Below, piece after piece: positions 41,187 to 49,915 of a DNA stretch of 64,000 bases. The stretch is from NCBI GenBank assembly GCA_963675935.2, contig CAXXPV010000003.1:682001-746000 (forward strand), given 5' to 3'. The notes under the pieces are model-generated. The model saw only the letters and a list, made by a program, of their open reading frames with translations, made no database searches and was not told the DNA's origin. Each line of letters starts with the position of its first letter. Positions within the stretch are counted from its first letter, which is position 1. This DNA is from G963675935 sp963675935 (lineage in GTDB: Bacteria > Planctomycetota > Planctomycetia > Pirellulales > Thermoguttaceae). A program made the translations under genes and the position numbers.

Positions 41187-41451
41187 TCATTTCTTCTTGT
41201 AGACCTCCCTGCGGTGGCCAATGTGGTGAACAACGATGGTCTCCTCCTCACGCAACACCTGATAGATAATTGCGATAGTCACCCTCTCGCAGCTTGCATA
41301 GCCCGGCAAACTGGCCGGCCAATCGTTTGGGGATAATGGATTCGACATTCTCGCGCAGCCACTCGGCTCGATGAACAATCCTGGCGCGAGTGGCCTTGTC
41401 GAGACCCGCCATGTCGTGGATTGCCGGCTGGAGAAGTCGAAGCTGATACAT
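41187..41451 (-). pseudogene. RelE/ParE-family toxin with one-base frameshift
   Basis: The first frame reads YQLRLLQPAIHDMAGLDKAT, RARIVHRAEWLRENVESIIP, KRLAGQFAGLCKLREGDYR and then leaves the family. The other frame resumes at IIYQVLREEETIVVHHIGHR, REVYKKK. A single extra base near 41274 (gactatcgcAattatc) would restore a normal ~85-aa RelE-type RNase. The start is ATG 41451, just past the antitoxin stop. Confidence 0.8.
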
Positions 41452-41456
41452 CGCCG

Positions 41457-41675
41457 TCAATCCCAACCGAGTTCGCGAGCTACGTCCTCGATCCGTTCCC
41501 CTCGCTCACCGTGGGCGACGGCGGCCATTTGCCTGGCGAGCCGATCCTGCAAGGTCTTTCTCAGCGGCAATCCCTCGTCGGGATCGCCGAACAGTTCGAC
41601 CAACTTCTGTTCAACGACGGCTCCGATCATCTCTTGGAGCTCGTTTTTGGTCATGCGGGCAACCGTGGCGTTCAT
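41457..41675 (-). CDS. Antitoxin-like protein paired with broken RelE
   Basis: A 72-aa protein (MNATVARMTKNELQEMIGAV, VEQKLVELFGDPDEGLPLRK, TLQDRLARQMAAVAHGERGE, RIEDVARELGWD), a form found upstream of RelE-type toxins. GGGAG lies before the ATG. It ends 6 bases before the toxin start. Confidence 0.7.
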   Translation of the reverse strand: MNATVARMTKNELQEMIGAVVEQKLVELFGDPDEGLPLRKTLQDRLARQMAAVAHGERGERIEDVARELGWD

Positions 41676-41772
41676 CGCATCATCTCTCCCGGGAAGCTAT
41701 TTCTGCCTACATCCATTATACCACTCTGCGGGGTTCATGGGCAGCCTTATTTCGCAACCGCGCCGCCGATAT

Positions 41773-41824
41773 GGGTCATCGCAAATTGCCGGTCAGCCGC
41801 TGATACTTCGCACGGCGATGGGCG
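41773..41824. repeat. 52-bp direct repeat at the ettA 3' end, copy 2
   Basis: Covers the last codons and the stop of ettA and a few bases beyond. 49 of 52 bases match 38612-38663. Confidence 0.9.
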
Positions 41825-43467
41825 AAACGCTCGGGATTCTCGGCCGTCACCGCCGCTTCGTAGTCGGCGAAATTGCCCTCGAACCACCGCGTCCGGCCGT
41901 CGCCCTCCATCACCAGCAAGTGCGTGCAAATTCGGTCCAAGAAGAATCGGTCGTGGCTGATGACCATCGCGCAGCCGGCAAAATTGATGATCGCCTGCTC
42001 CAGCACCCGCATCGTGGCCACATCGAGATCGTTGGTCGGCTCGTCCAACAGCAGCAAATTGCCGCCGCGGCGCAGCATCTTGGCGAGATGAATCCGGTTC
42101 CGCTCGCCGCCGGAACATTCGCCCACCTTCTTCTGCTGATGTGCGCTGCGGAAATTGAATCGGGCCACATACGCCCGCGAATTGACCGACACGTTGCCCA
42201 TGTCGATTCGGTCGGCGCCGTCGGTGATTTCGTCGAACACCGAGCGGCTGTCGTCCAATGCGTCGCGATGCTGATCGACGTAGGAAAGCACCACGCTCGG
42301 GCCGAGTTCCATCGCGCCGCCGTCCGGCTTTTCCTGGCCGACGATCATCCGCATCAGGGTTGTCTTGCCGGTGCCGTTGGGGCCAATCACTCCAACGACC
42401 GCTCCGCGCGGCACGTTGAACGAACAATCCTTCAAAAGCGTGAGCGTTTCGCCGGCTGCGGTTGCAAAACCCTTGCAAACGTCCTTGAATTGCAGCACCT
42501 TCTCGCCCAACCTCGGACCGGGCGCGATCTGAATGATCGTTTCGCTCGTCGGGTCGATTTGCTCGGAGGCCAATTGCTCGTAGGCTTTGACGCGGGCCTC
42601 GTTCTTCTGCAAACGCCCTTGATGGGCCTTGGTGATCCACTCCAATTCGCGTTGCAGCGTCTTTTGACGCTGCGTCTCGCGCTTCTCGATCACGCGGAGC
42701 AACTCGGCCTTCTGCGCCAACCACGACGAATAGTTGCCCTCGAACGGCAGCCCGCGGCCGTTCTCGATTTCCAATATCCATTTCGTGATATTGTCGAGAA
42801 AATAGCGGTCGTGGGTAACAATGATGACCGTGCCGGGATATTCACGTAGCGTCTGTTCGAGCCACTGGATCGTCTCGGCGTCGAGATGGTTGGTCGGCTC
42901 GTCGAGGAGCAGCAGGTCGGGCTTCTCGATCAAAACCATGCCCAGGGCCACGCGGCGCCGCTCGCCGCCCGAGAGCTGGCGCACGGGCGCGTCGTCGGGC
43001 GGAAGCACCAGGGCGTCGCACGCCACGTCGAGCATCCGATCGATCTCCCAGCCGCCGCAGGCGTCGATCCGCTCTTGCAGCCGGCTCATTTCGTCCATGA
43101 GCTTATCGAGATCGTCGTCGGGCTTGGGATCGGCCATGCGGCCGGCAATTTCGTTGAAACGATCGACGAGGTCTTGGATCGGTTGGACGGCGGTGAGCAG
43201 ATTTTCGCGGACGGTCTTATCGAGGTCCAACTGCGGCTCTTGGGCAACGTAACGGACGCGCATTCCCTTGGCCAGATTTGCCGAGCCGTCGAAATCGCGG
43301 TCCAGCCCGGCCATGATTTTGAGCAGGGTGGACTTGCCGGCGCCGTTTTCGCCGACAACGCCGATTTTCGCGCCGTAGAAGAATGACAGATTGATATCAC
43401 GCAGCACGGCCTTCTCGCCGAAGGACTTATCGACGTCGTGCATCTCGAAGATGAATTGTGGGGGCAT
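41776..43467 (-). CDS. ettA: ABC-F translational throttle protein EttA
   Basis: 563 aa with two ABC domains and the long EttA arm. First ABC: GVVGENGAGKSTLLKIMAGL (Walker A), LSGGERRRVALGMVLIEKPD, LLLLDEPTNHLDAETIQW. Second: VGVIGPNGTGKTTLMRMIVG, CSGGERNRIHLAKMLRRGGN, LLLLDEPTNDLDVATMRV. The arm and linker (AYEQLASEQIDPTSETIIQI) are EttA-like. The protein binds the ribosomal E site and gates early elongation according to the ATP/ADP level. ATG 43467 (MPPQFIFEMHDVDKSFG) is chosen; upstream codons are part of the palindrome. Confidence 0.94.
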   Translation of the reverse strand: MPPQFIFEMHDVDKSFGEKAVLRDINLSFFYGAKIGVVGENGAGKSTLLKIMAGLDRDFDGSANLAKGMRVRYVAQEPQLDLDKTVRENLLTAVQPIQDLVDRFNEIAGRMADPKPDDDLDKLMDEMSRLQERIDACGGWEIDRMLDVACDALVLPPDDAPVRQLSGGERRRVALGMVLIEKPDLLLLDEPTNHLDAETIQWLEQTLREYPGTVIIVTHDRYFLDNITKWILEIENGRGLPFEGNYSSWLAQKAELLRVIEKRETQRQKTLQRELEWITKAHQGRLQKNEARVKAYEQLASEQIDPTSETIIQIAPGPRLGEKVLQFKDVCKGFATAAGETLTLLKDCSFNVPRGAVVGVIGPNGTGKTTLMRMIVGQEKPDGGAMELGPSVVLSYVDQHRDALDDSRSVFDEITDGADRIDMGNVSVNSRAYVARFNFRSAHQQKKVGECSGGERNRIHLAKMLRRGGNLLLLDEPTNDLDVATMRVLEQAIINFAGCAMVISHDRFFLDRICTHLLVMEGDGRTRWFEGNFADYEAAVTAENPERFAHRRAKYQRLTGNLR

Positions 43468-43471
43468 AGGT

Positions 43472-43585
43472 AGTAGGTCTCGCCCGCCGGGCGGGATTAT
43501 TTTGTACATTCCGCCTGTCAAGCGGGGATGAAATGTTTGCGTTAAATTGTCGTGCCAAGTCCCGCCCGGCAGGCGGGACCTACTG
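43472..43585. repeat. Palindrome family E, large copy upstream of ettA
   Basis: GTAGGTCTCGCCCGCCGGGC at the left and GTCCCGCCCGGCAGGCGGGA, then CCTAC, at the right, with CCGCCTGTCAAGCGGG between. Same family as the in-gene copies at 10677 and 11417. Confidence 0.85.
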
Positions 43586-43756
43586 GGCGAGAGCTACTGC
43601 AAAAACAAGCAGGAATGATATACGAAATCGGGGGCAGGAGATATGCCCCCCCGATTCGGGTTGCTTGTTTTTCCCATGCGATTGCGGCAAGAAAACGCCC
43701 AGGACAGTCCCCCCCTGACCAAGTAGTTCTTGCCGTCGGCGTCAGTCGTCCGGTTT

Positions 43757-44284
43757 TCAATCCGTTAGGACGGAATCCATTCCGTGATAGTAAAGCAGGC
43801 CGACCAGGGTTTTGGCGTCGTGAATTTCGCTGCGATAGACCATCTCCATCGCTTCCGCCCAGGTGCATAGCAGCGGCTGAATGTCTTCGCCGGGTTCGAG
43901 CGCGGTTGGCCCGGCCTGCAATTGCGTGGCCAAAAACAGGTGCATCCGTTCGTCGAGGATGCCGGGCGACATGCAAAACGTCAGAAGCGGCTCGATGCGT
44001 CCCGCCCGATAGCCGGTTTCCTCGGCCAACTCGCGTCTGGCGGTCTCGGCGGGGTCTTCGCCGGGTTCGAGAGTTCCCGCCGGAAGTTCGATCAATGTTT
44101 GACCGACGGCGACACGGAAGTTGCGTTCAAAACAGATGCGTCCGTCGTCGAGCAGGGGCAGGATGACCACCGCGCCGGGATGGCGGACGACCTCGCGGAC
44201 GTGTTCGGCGCCGTCGGGCGTGGTCTGAATGGCCCGCTCTACGCGAAACCGCCGCCCTTGGAAGAGGATGTCAGCGTTGTTCAT
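43757..44284 (-). CDS. NUDIX hydrolase (ADP-ribose pyrophosphatase-like)
   Basis: A 175-aa protein. The NUDIX box is AGTLEPGEDPAETARRELAE followed by ETGY, with the catalytic RELAEET core. Upstream it has RHPGAVVILPLLDDGRICFE and downstream MHLFLATQLQAGPTALEPGE, as in ADP-ribose pyrophosphatases that cleave nucleoside diphosphate-X. ATG 44284 is chosen; the longer frame runs through a palindrome and unrelated sequence. Monocistronic. Confidence 0.88.
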   Translation of the reverse strand: MNNADILFQGRRFRVERAIQTTPDGAEHVREVVRHPGAVVILPLLDDGRICFERNFRVAVGQTLIELPAGTLEPGEDPAETARRELAEETGYRAGRIEPLLTFCMSPGILDERMHLFLATQLQAGPTALEPGEDIQPLLCTWAEAMEMVYRSEIHDAKTLVGLLYYHGMDSVLTD

Positions 44285-44308
44285 AAGAGTCGATGTCTCC
44301 CGCGAAAT

Positions 44309-44374
44309 GTACTCCTCACGCTCTGCGTGAGGTTGTGTCGGACGGTTCGGCCTCACGCGGAGCGTGAGGAGTAC
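44309..44374. repeat. Palindrome family H
   Basis: GTACTCCTCACGCTCTGCGT at the left and its inverse at the right (one base changed), with a ~20-bp loop, 25 bases upstream of the NUDIX start. Confidence 0.85.
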
Positions 44375-44581
44375 GATGCACCACGAAAAACGGGGAAAGC
44401 CCCCGTGGAACGTGTTTCCCGCACAAACGTTACAATCGGATGAAATGTTCGTCAACGGCCTGTTGTAATAGGGCAGCCAACCATGCAAATTATGCACACG
44501 CACACCATCCGCAACCTATTTATAGTGTAGCGTCTACTATTTCCATTGTGGATAACCACGAAGGTCTCCACGGCAGCCATC

Positions 44582-46255
44582 ATGCTAATCTCCGATGAGT
44601 TGATGCCGACTGGTACGACTGCGGAAGCAGCCGATGATTCCAGCGCACTTGGCGGCGAGTTGAAACGTTTACTGGAGCGGGCGTACGGCGTGCAGTTCAC
44701 CATTCTCGACGGCTCGACCGGCGACGTGCTCGACACGGCGTCAGCCCAGCTGTCGCGTGATTGGGGAATGCGGGCCGAAATCTGCCGCGAGGTGGCTCGG
44801 CGCAACACGCCCGAGTTCATCGACGACGAAGACCCCTTCCTGACGTTGGCCCTGCCGTTGCTCGACCACAACGGGACCGAAACGGTGGCCGTCGCCACGT
44901 TTCTCACCCGGCCCGTGGCCGACGACGAAGACTTTTCGCGTCAGGCGAATCTGCTGGGCATCGAGCCGGACGAAGCTCTCGATTGGGCACGGATGCAGAC
45001 GCCTTGGTCGCCCGAGGCCCTGCGGCACATCAACAACATCGTCCTCGAAAACGCCCAGGCGCGAGAGCGCATTCGGGCGTTGCAGGAAGAAGCCAACAAC
45101 CTATCGGTCAACCTGGCTTCGACCTACGAGGAAATCAGCCTGCTGTATCGGCTGACCCAGAATCTAAAAATCTCGAAGAGCGACGAGGATTTGGGCCGAG
45201 TGGCCTTGGAGTGGATGCAAGAGGTGATTCCGGCGGCGGGCTTGGCAATTTTGCTGTTGCCGGCGCCAGGCGCCGAGAAGGCGGCCAACCGTGCGGCCCG
45301 CAGCCAAGCCGTGCTGTTGAGCCGCGGCGACTGGCCCATCGACGCCTCGCGATTCTCCGACCTGATTGCCCACCTGAGTCCCAAGACGCCGCACCGGCCG
45401 CTGGTGGTCAATCGGCCGATCACTGCGCGAGCGGACTGGCCTTGCCCGGAAGTTCGACAGTTGATCGCCGTCGCGTTGGCGGAAGGCGAAAATATTTTCG
45501 GCTGGCTGGCGGCGATCAATCATACCGACGACGACGAGTTCGGCACGGTCGAGGCGAGCCTGTTGAGTTCGGTGGCCGCGATTCTCGGCATCCACAGCGG
45601 CAACATCGAGCTATATCGGCAGCAGTCGGAACTGTTGGCCGGCATCGTTCGTGCGCTGACCTCGGCCATCGACGCCAAAGACCCCTACACGTGCGGCCAC
45701 AGCGACAGGGTCGCGCGGGTCGCCGTGCGGCTGGCCGAGGAACTCGGCTGCGACGCCAAAATGATCGACACTTTGTATTTAGCCGGGCAGTTGCACGACA
45801 TCGGCAAGATCGGCGTCAACGACAGTGTGCTCCGCAAGGCGGGCAAGCTTTCCGACGAAGAGTACGAACACATCAAGCAGCACGTCGTCATCGGCCACCA
45901 CATTCTGCACGATCTGGCGAAGCTTGAGGAGGTTTTGCCGGTCGTTTTGCATCACCACGAGTCGTGGGACGGCGGCGGCTACCCCAATCGCCTCGGCTTC
46001 GAGAAGATTCCGTTGTCGGCCCGGATCGTGGCCGTGGCCGACGCCTTCGACGCGATGAGCAGCGACCGTCCTTACCGCAAGGGAATGCCCGACGATCAGG
46101 TCGATCGAATTCTGCGCGGCGGAGCGGGGCAGCAATGGGATCCGACGGTGATCGAGGCGTTTTTCCGCGTCCGCGACGACATCCGCCGCATCTGCCGCGA
46201 GGAACAACCGGCGGTTCGAGCTCCGCTGGAGGCTCGACTGCACCCCGACAGGTGA
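44582..46255 (+). CDS. GAF/HD-GYP cyclic-di-GMP phosphodiesterase
   Basis: A 557-aa protein. The N-terminal ~170 residues hold a poorly conserved sensor (GVQFTILDGSTGDVLDTASA), a coiled coil (ARERIRALQEEANNLSVNLA, STYEEISLLYRLTQNLKISK) and a GAF-like domain (~210-350). The C-terminal HD-GYP domain has CGHSDRVARVAVRLAEELG, GQLHDIGKIGVND, VIGHHILHDL, LHHHESWDGGGYPNRLGFEK and IVAVADAFDAMSSDRPYRKG. It should cut c-di-GMP. The start at 44582 is the first ATG of the conserved frame; no strong ribosome site was seen. Confidence 0.9.
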   Translation: MLISDELMPTGTTAEAADDSSALGGELKRLLERAYGVQFTILDGSTGDVLDTASAQLSRDWGMRAEICREVARRNTPEFIDDEDPFLTLALPLLDHNGTETVAVATFLTRPVADDEDFSRQANLLGIEPDEALDWARMQTPWSPEALRHINNIVLENAQARERIRALQEEANNLSVNLASTYEEISLLYRLTQNLKISKSDEDLGRVALEWMQEVIPAAGLAILLLPAPGAEKAANRAARSQAVLLSRGDWPIDASRFSDLIAHLSPKTPHRPLVVNRPITARADWPCPEVRQLIAVALAEGENIFGWLAAINHTDDDEFGTVEASLLSSVAAILGIHSGNIELYRQQSELLAGIVRALTSAIDAKDPYTCGHSDRVARVAVRLAEELGCDAKMIDTLYLAGQLHDIGKIGVNDSVLRKAGKLSDEEYEHIKQHVVIGHHILHDLAKLEEVLPVVLHHHESWDGGGYPNRLGFEKIPLSARIVAVADAFDAMSSDRPYRKGMPDDQVDRILRGGAGQQWDPTVIEAFFRVRDDIRRICREEQPAVRAPLEARLHPDR

Positions 46256-46301
46256 ACTCAACCGTTCGCATGGGAATATCCCTTCAGCCTCACGAATCCG
46301 C

Positions 46302-46589
46302 TCATCTGGCCTTGGACTTGACGAGGCGATCGTACTCGGCGTGGGGGCCAATCCAGAACCAGAGGATGCCGTTTTCCACTTGGGGAGCGTCCATTCCAAC
46401 GGCGCGATAATGGACGCCCACCCGTACGGACCAAAGATCCCCGATCTTCTTCAAGCAAAGAGAGGGGTGCTTGGGATCGGATTTCATAATCGCAAAGCTT
46501 TTATCGGCGGCGGCTCGCACATGCGCGGGCAAGCGGCGATAAAGAGGCCAGAAGCTGGGATGGGTGAAGTGGCTCAGAGACGGCTGCAT
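46302..46589 (-). CDS. RelE/ParE-family toxin
   Basis: A 95-aa protein of the ParE/RelE fold: FWPLYRRLPAHVRAAADKSF, AIMKSDPKHPSLCLKKIGDL, WSVRVGVHYRAVGMDA and a C-terminal hydrophobic strand WFWIGPHAEYDRLVK. Toxins of this type cleave mRNA on the ribosome or poison gyrase. Its start overlaps the end of the upstream gene by 16 bp, as in toxin-antitoxin operons. Confidence 0.75.
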   Translation of the reverse strand: MQPSLSHFTHPSFWPLYRRLPAHVRAAADKSFAIMKSDPKHPSLCLKKIGDLWSVRVGVHYRAVGMDAPQVENGILWFWIGPHAEYDRLVKSKAR

Positions 46590-46774
46590 TTTCCCGCCTC
46601 AAAATCCGACCGGGCCTGCTCCATGAGGGAACGCAGGGGCCCCGACTTCTGATCTTGTTCCAGCTGGCGGTCCCATCGCTCTTCTTCATACCGATCGAAC
46701 CACGAGGAGAAAACCACATATTCCTCCTCGGGAAGCGATTGCACGGCCTGTTGGATGTCGGCGACAGTCATCAT
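46574..46774 (-). CDS. Antitoxin-like protein
   Basis: A 66-aa protein (MMTVADIQQAVQSLPEEEYV, VFSSWFDRYEEERWDRQLEQ, DQKSGPLRSLMEQARSDFEA). The acidic helical form is that of antitoxins placed before RelE-type toxins. GGGAGG lies 7 bases before the ATG. It is coupled to the toxin by a 16-bp overlap. Confidence 0.7.
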   Translation of the reverse strand: MMTVADIQQAVQSLPEEEYVVFSSWFDRYEEERWDRQLEQDQKSGPLRSLMEQARSDFEAGKCSRL

Positions 46775-46964
46775 AACAAGTCCTCCCACCCCTAACGATA
46801 CCGCTCTGACTCTGAAGTGTCAAATGAGTGGAATGCTTCATTCTAGCCGATAGAATGGACTTTGCGATCCTGGAGACACTGGCGGTCCTGGAAAATTACC
46901 GACCCGCCAACCGGGGCATGGATCGGATGTTTTTTCTTTTCGTCATGCGGTATACTGTTTCTAT

Positions 46965-47513
46965 ATGAGCATCGCGGAACCGATCACCACCGCCGAGCAA
47001 TTGTTTCAGGCGTCCGATCTCGGGCGATGTGAACTGCTGCGCGGAGAACTCAACATGATGTCGCCTGCCGGATCGGAACACGGGATGATTGCAGCCGAAC
47101 TGGCGGCAATCTTGCGGGATTTTGTCAAACCTCGCGGCTTGGGCGTGGTGCTGGGGGCGGAAACGGGCTTTCGGATCTCCGACAATCCCGACACGGTTCG
47201 AGCCCCCGACGTTGCATTCATCCGCGCGGATCGCATCAGCGGTCGATTGCCCAAGGGCTTCTTTCCCGGCGCGCCTGATCTGGCGATCGAGGTGTTGTCG
47301 CCCAACGATCGGGCCGACGCGGTTCTCGCCAAGGTTCAAGATTGGCTCGTGGCCGGCAGCACGGCCGTCTGGGTCGTCGATCCGAAAACTCAAACCGTGA
47401 CGGTCTACGGGGCCGACCGCAGGGCCGCGATGTTGACCTCAACGGAATCAATTCCCGGCGGCGATCTCTTGCCCGGCTTTAGCGTGCCGGTCGCCGGGGT
47501 TTTCGTGATGTAG
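46965..47513 (+). CDS. Uma2-family endonuclease-like protein
   Basis: A 182-aa protein of the Uma2/DUF820 family: TTAEQLFQASDLGRCELLRG, ELNMMSPAGSEHGMIAAELA, RAPDVAFIRADRI, FPGAPDLAIEVLSPNDRADA, VQDWLVAGSTAVWVVDPKTQ. It has a PD-(D/E)XK-like nuclease fold with the Asp/Glu pair in PDLAIEVLSPND. The family is abundant in cyanobacteria and planctomycetes; its role is not established. A TATACT box 22 bases before the start is a likely -10 element, giving a very short leader. Confidence 0.88.
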   Translation: MSIAEPITTAEQLFQASDLGRCELLRGELNMMSPAGSEHGMIAAELAAILRDFVKPRGLGVVLGAETGFRISDNPDTVRAPDVAFIRADRISGRLPKGFFPGAPDLAIEVLSPNDRADAVLAKVQDWLVAGSTAVWVVDPKTQTVTVYGADRRAAMLTSTESIPGGDLLPGFSVPVAGVFVM

Positions 47514-47750
47514 ACGGGAACTGTCTTGTTCACTAATCCTGTAGATTTTCGCAAGAGTGCGGAAAGTCGGAATGGAACTCTCCGTCATTTGGGGATATAC
47601 AAATGAGTTTGTGCAGAGCATTCCCAATATTTGTCATGATTTGTGTCGTTGTTGGCGGCACGATTGCTAAGCCCCTGCTGAACCAAAACTTACTCCAAGA
47701 AAATGGGGCCAGGAACCATTTTCTGGTCAGGAAATGGTCGCTCTTCTCGC

Positions 47751-48056
47751 TTAAGCTTCAAAATCTTTCGGGAGCGTCGGCGGCAATAGTCGCGCCCCGT
47801 GAATCACGGCGAGATCCCGAACCTCGTTGGCGTCAACTTCATGGATGACGCGATACGGACCTTCAAGAACCTCGCGGATATCGGGGTCTTGGTACTCGGG
47901 AACCATCTGGCCGGATTGCGGAAAAGAGGCGATCTGCCGCGATCTCGCCGTGATGCGGTCAACCATGCGCATTGCATAACGCGGCGAATCCCGGCTGATG
48001 TAATCGTAGATCGAGGCAAGATGCCCAATTGCGGCGCGCGTCCAACGGACTCTCAT
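47751..48056 (-). CDS. ParE-family toxin
   Basis: A 101-aa protein typical of ParE/RelE toxins: MRVRWTRAAIGHLASIYDYI, SRDSPRYAMRMVDRITARSR, SFPQSGQMVPEYQDPDIREV, LEGPYRVIHEVDANEVRDLA. The final strand VIHGARLLPPTLP is conserved. It should inhibit gyrase or translation. Its start overlaps the antitoxin stop by 4 bp. Confidence 0.9.
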   Translation of the reverse strand: MRVRWTRAAIGHLASIYDYISRDSPRYAMRMVDRITARSRQIASFPQSGQMVPEYQDPDIREVLEGPYRVIHEVDANEVRDLAVIHGARLLPPTLPKDFEA

Positions 48057-48250
48057 TCCAATAGCCCAAATTGACGACGGACTTCGGCAACGTCCACCAA
48101 ACGCCCCTCGGCCGCGTCTTGAAGCCCGGCATCAATGGCTTGCCGGACATAAATGCGATACATGACGTCGTCCCAAGTCGCATCTTTGGGCAGTGTATCC
48201 GCCAACTGCCGAACGGCGGACTTGACATCCTGAATTTCCACGTGCGACAT
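48053..48250 (-). CDS. Antitoxin partner of ParE-like toxin
   Basis: A 65-aa helical protein (MSHVEIQDVKSAVRQLADTL, PKDATWDDVMYRIYVRQAID, AGLQDAAEGRLVDVAEVRRQ). It is the normal upstream partner of ParE-type toxins, with a 4-bp overlap. It would neutralise the toxin and repress the operon. Confidence 0.85.
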   Translation of the reverse strand: MSHVEIQDVKSAVRQLADTLPKDATWDDVMYRIYVRQAIDAGLQDAAEGRLVDVAEVRRQFGLLE

Positions 48251-48345
48251 CGTACGCCCGTCCCTTCCCAGCAGAATTTGACCAGCGACACACTTCTACT
48301 GCTATTTGTAGTGTAGTCGTCCGCACATACGCGGGCAAGGGAGGA

Positions 48346-48418
48346 AAAAAAGGTGTCAGGAACCTTTGTTGCAATTTCAAGCCATTGTGATTGTAACAAT
48401 GGTTCCTGACACCTTTTC
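48346..48418. repeat. Palindrome family I
   Basis: AAAAGGTGTCAGGAACCTTT and, inverted, GGTTCCTGACACCTTTT at the right, with an AACAAT/ATTGTT inner pair. It lies 4 bases beyond the stop of the unknown gene ending at 48423 and could serve as its terminator. Confidence 0.85.
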
Positions 48419-48422
48419 TCAG

Positions 48423-49790
48423 CTACTCGATCTCGATAAGCGTCTCGACTTCGCCCTTCGGCGTGAAGCGGGCGATGAGCATCTCGGACGAAAGATTGTG
48501 GCCCAATAGTGTGCGGTTCTTCGGCGGCGTGAGCGATCGATAGAGCAGCCATTGCCGTCGGCCACGCGCCACGCGATAGCCCACCGCAACGTCGGCCGGC
48601 TGAACCTTCATCGACTCGGCCACCGTTAGCCGCCGGTGGATCAACGGCCGGTCGAAACGCCGGCGGTCGAGATCGAAAAACAACGGGGCGAAAAGCGAAC
48701 TGCCCTCGGCCGACTGCCGCAATTCCAACAGGCCGTCGGACGATTGCAATGCGCACAGGCCCGGCAAGATTTCTTGGGGAATGCCGTCATTCTGAGCGCA
48801 ACTATCGTCATTCTGAGCGCAGCGAAGAATCTCGGTCTTCTCCTCAACGCCGGCAAGATTCTTCGCTGCGCTCAGAATGACTGAATCTGCCGGGGACTCT
48901 TGCGTATGTCGTTCGGACAGCGCCAACGGAATAACCGCCGCCCGCGGGCTCTTTTGCCCCCAAAGCATGGTCTTCTTGGTTTTGCAGGTTTCGCAGCAGG
49001 ACGTGCGAAAGGTCGCCCTCCGCCCGAGCGGCAGCGTTCCACGATAATCCAACGCCGCCCGGCGAGAGCCGAGCACCGCGTCGGCCATCAGCAAAAAGCC
49101 TTCCTTTCGCGCCAGGAAGAAATGCCGCTGGATGCGAAGGTTCTCTTCTAGCCCGATTTCCAGTTCGAGATAATCGCCGTCGGCGTCGGAGACCCAGCAG
49201 GTGTTGACCCACTCTTCGCCGGGCGAGGGCAAAACCGGGTGGCCGTCGATCTGAAGGTCGGCGGTCCATTCGCCCGACCAAAGCACGTCTTTCCCGACGG
49301 CCAATTCAACGCGGCACGATGCGCCCGGATAAAGGACCGTGAGACGCGGGGCCGATCGCGACCAGTCGGGCCGCAGCATGGCCACGGTGGCCCATTCTGA
49401 GTGGAACGCCGGCTTGACCGGCCGGGGCAGCCGCAGATTTTTTGCCACCCGCCGGCCGCACGGCTTGCGGCCGGTCGCGGCCACGGCAGCCGCCAGAAGG
49501 TCGATGCCCTCTCGATCTCGAACGGCCGACTCTTCGGCAAAAACCTGTGTGCCATCGCGTCGGGTCAAACGCAAGGCGTTGCAAACCAAGTGGCGATACT
49601 GCGATTCGACCTCAGGCGACTGTTTCTCGCCCCGTTCGCGGCGTTCGATCCACTGGGCCAGCAGTGGGCGCAACTGGTCCAAATGCGTGGCGTGCGGAAG
49701 GCCCTTGCCGTCCAGCATGTCGGCAATTTCGGCCGAGTTGGACGGAATGGTGGACCCTGGCAGAGAAGAAGGTTCAGCGGCGATGCTCAT
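48423..49790 (-). CDS. Unknown planctomycete-type protein with in-frame repeat insert
   Basis: A 455-aa soluble protein. The N-terminal part has LRPLLAQWIERRERGEKQSP and later blocks PGASCRVELAVGKDVLWSGE, EEWVNTCWVSDADGDYLELE, RIQRHFFLARKEGFLLMADA and a heparinase-like beta feel; C-terminal GYRVARGRRQWLLYRSLTPP. I do not recognise the family. A family F palindrome (48785-48882) encodes the internal SVILSAAKNLAGVEEKTEIL segment, absent in any normal protein of this kind. The start at 49790 (MSIAAEPSSLPGSTIP) avoids the palindrome upstream. Confidence 0.65.
   Translation of the reverse strand: MSIAAEPSSLPGSTIPSNSAEIADMLDGKGLPHATHLDQLRPLLAQWIERRERGEKQSPEVESQYRHLVCNALRLTRRDGTQVFAEESAVRDREGIDLLAAAVAATGRKPCGRRVAKNLRLPRPVKPAFHSEWATVAMLRPDWSRSAPRLTVLYPGASCRVELAVGKDVLWSGEWTADLQIDGHPVLPSPGEEWVNTCWVSDADGDYLELEIGLEENLRIQRHFFLARKEGFLLMADAVLGSRRAALDYRGTLPLGRRATFRTSCCETCKTKKTMLWGQKSPRAAVIPLALSERHTQESPADSVILSAAKNLAGVEEKTEILRCAQNDDSCAQNDGIPQEILPGLCALQSSDGLLELRQSAEGSSLFAPLFFDLDRRRFDRPLIHRRLTVAESMKVQPADVAVGYRVARGRRQWLLYRSLTPPKNRTLLGHNLSSEMLIARFTPKGEVETLIEIE
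48785..48882. repeat. Dispersed palindrome family F, copy 3 (inside a coding sequence)
   Basis: Two left halves, GTCATTCTGAGCGCA and then GTCATTCTGAGCGCAGCGAA, and one inverse half, CTTCGCTGCGCTCAGAATGA. It stays in frame inside the 455-aa gene and encodes the peptide ending ILRCAQNDD. Confidence 0.93.
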
Positions 49791-49808
49791 GGGTCTCTGT
49801 TGCGAAAC

Positions 49809-49894
49809 GTAGGGTGGGACAAGCGAAGCGCAGTCCCACCACGATTTTTTCACATCGCTTCGGTGGGACTGCGCTCCGCTTGTCCCACCCTACA
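49809..49894. repeat. Palindrome family J
   Basis: GTAGGGTGGGACAAGCGAAG and its inverse at 49894 (near-perfect over ~34 bp), with a short A/T-rich loop. It lies between the unknown gene and the response regulator. Confidence 0.9.
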
Positions 49895-49915
49895 TGGCCC
49901 CTTTCGCCACCTACC

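Noticed and set aside
47514..47750. Plus-strand ORF from 47603 (81 codons)
   Set aside because: It overlaps the ParE-like gene antisense and has no ribosome site or domain; left as non-coding.
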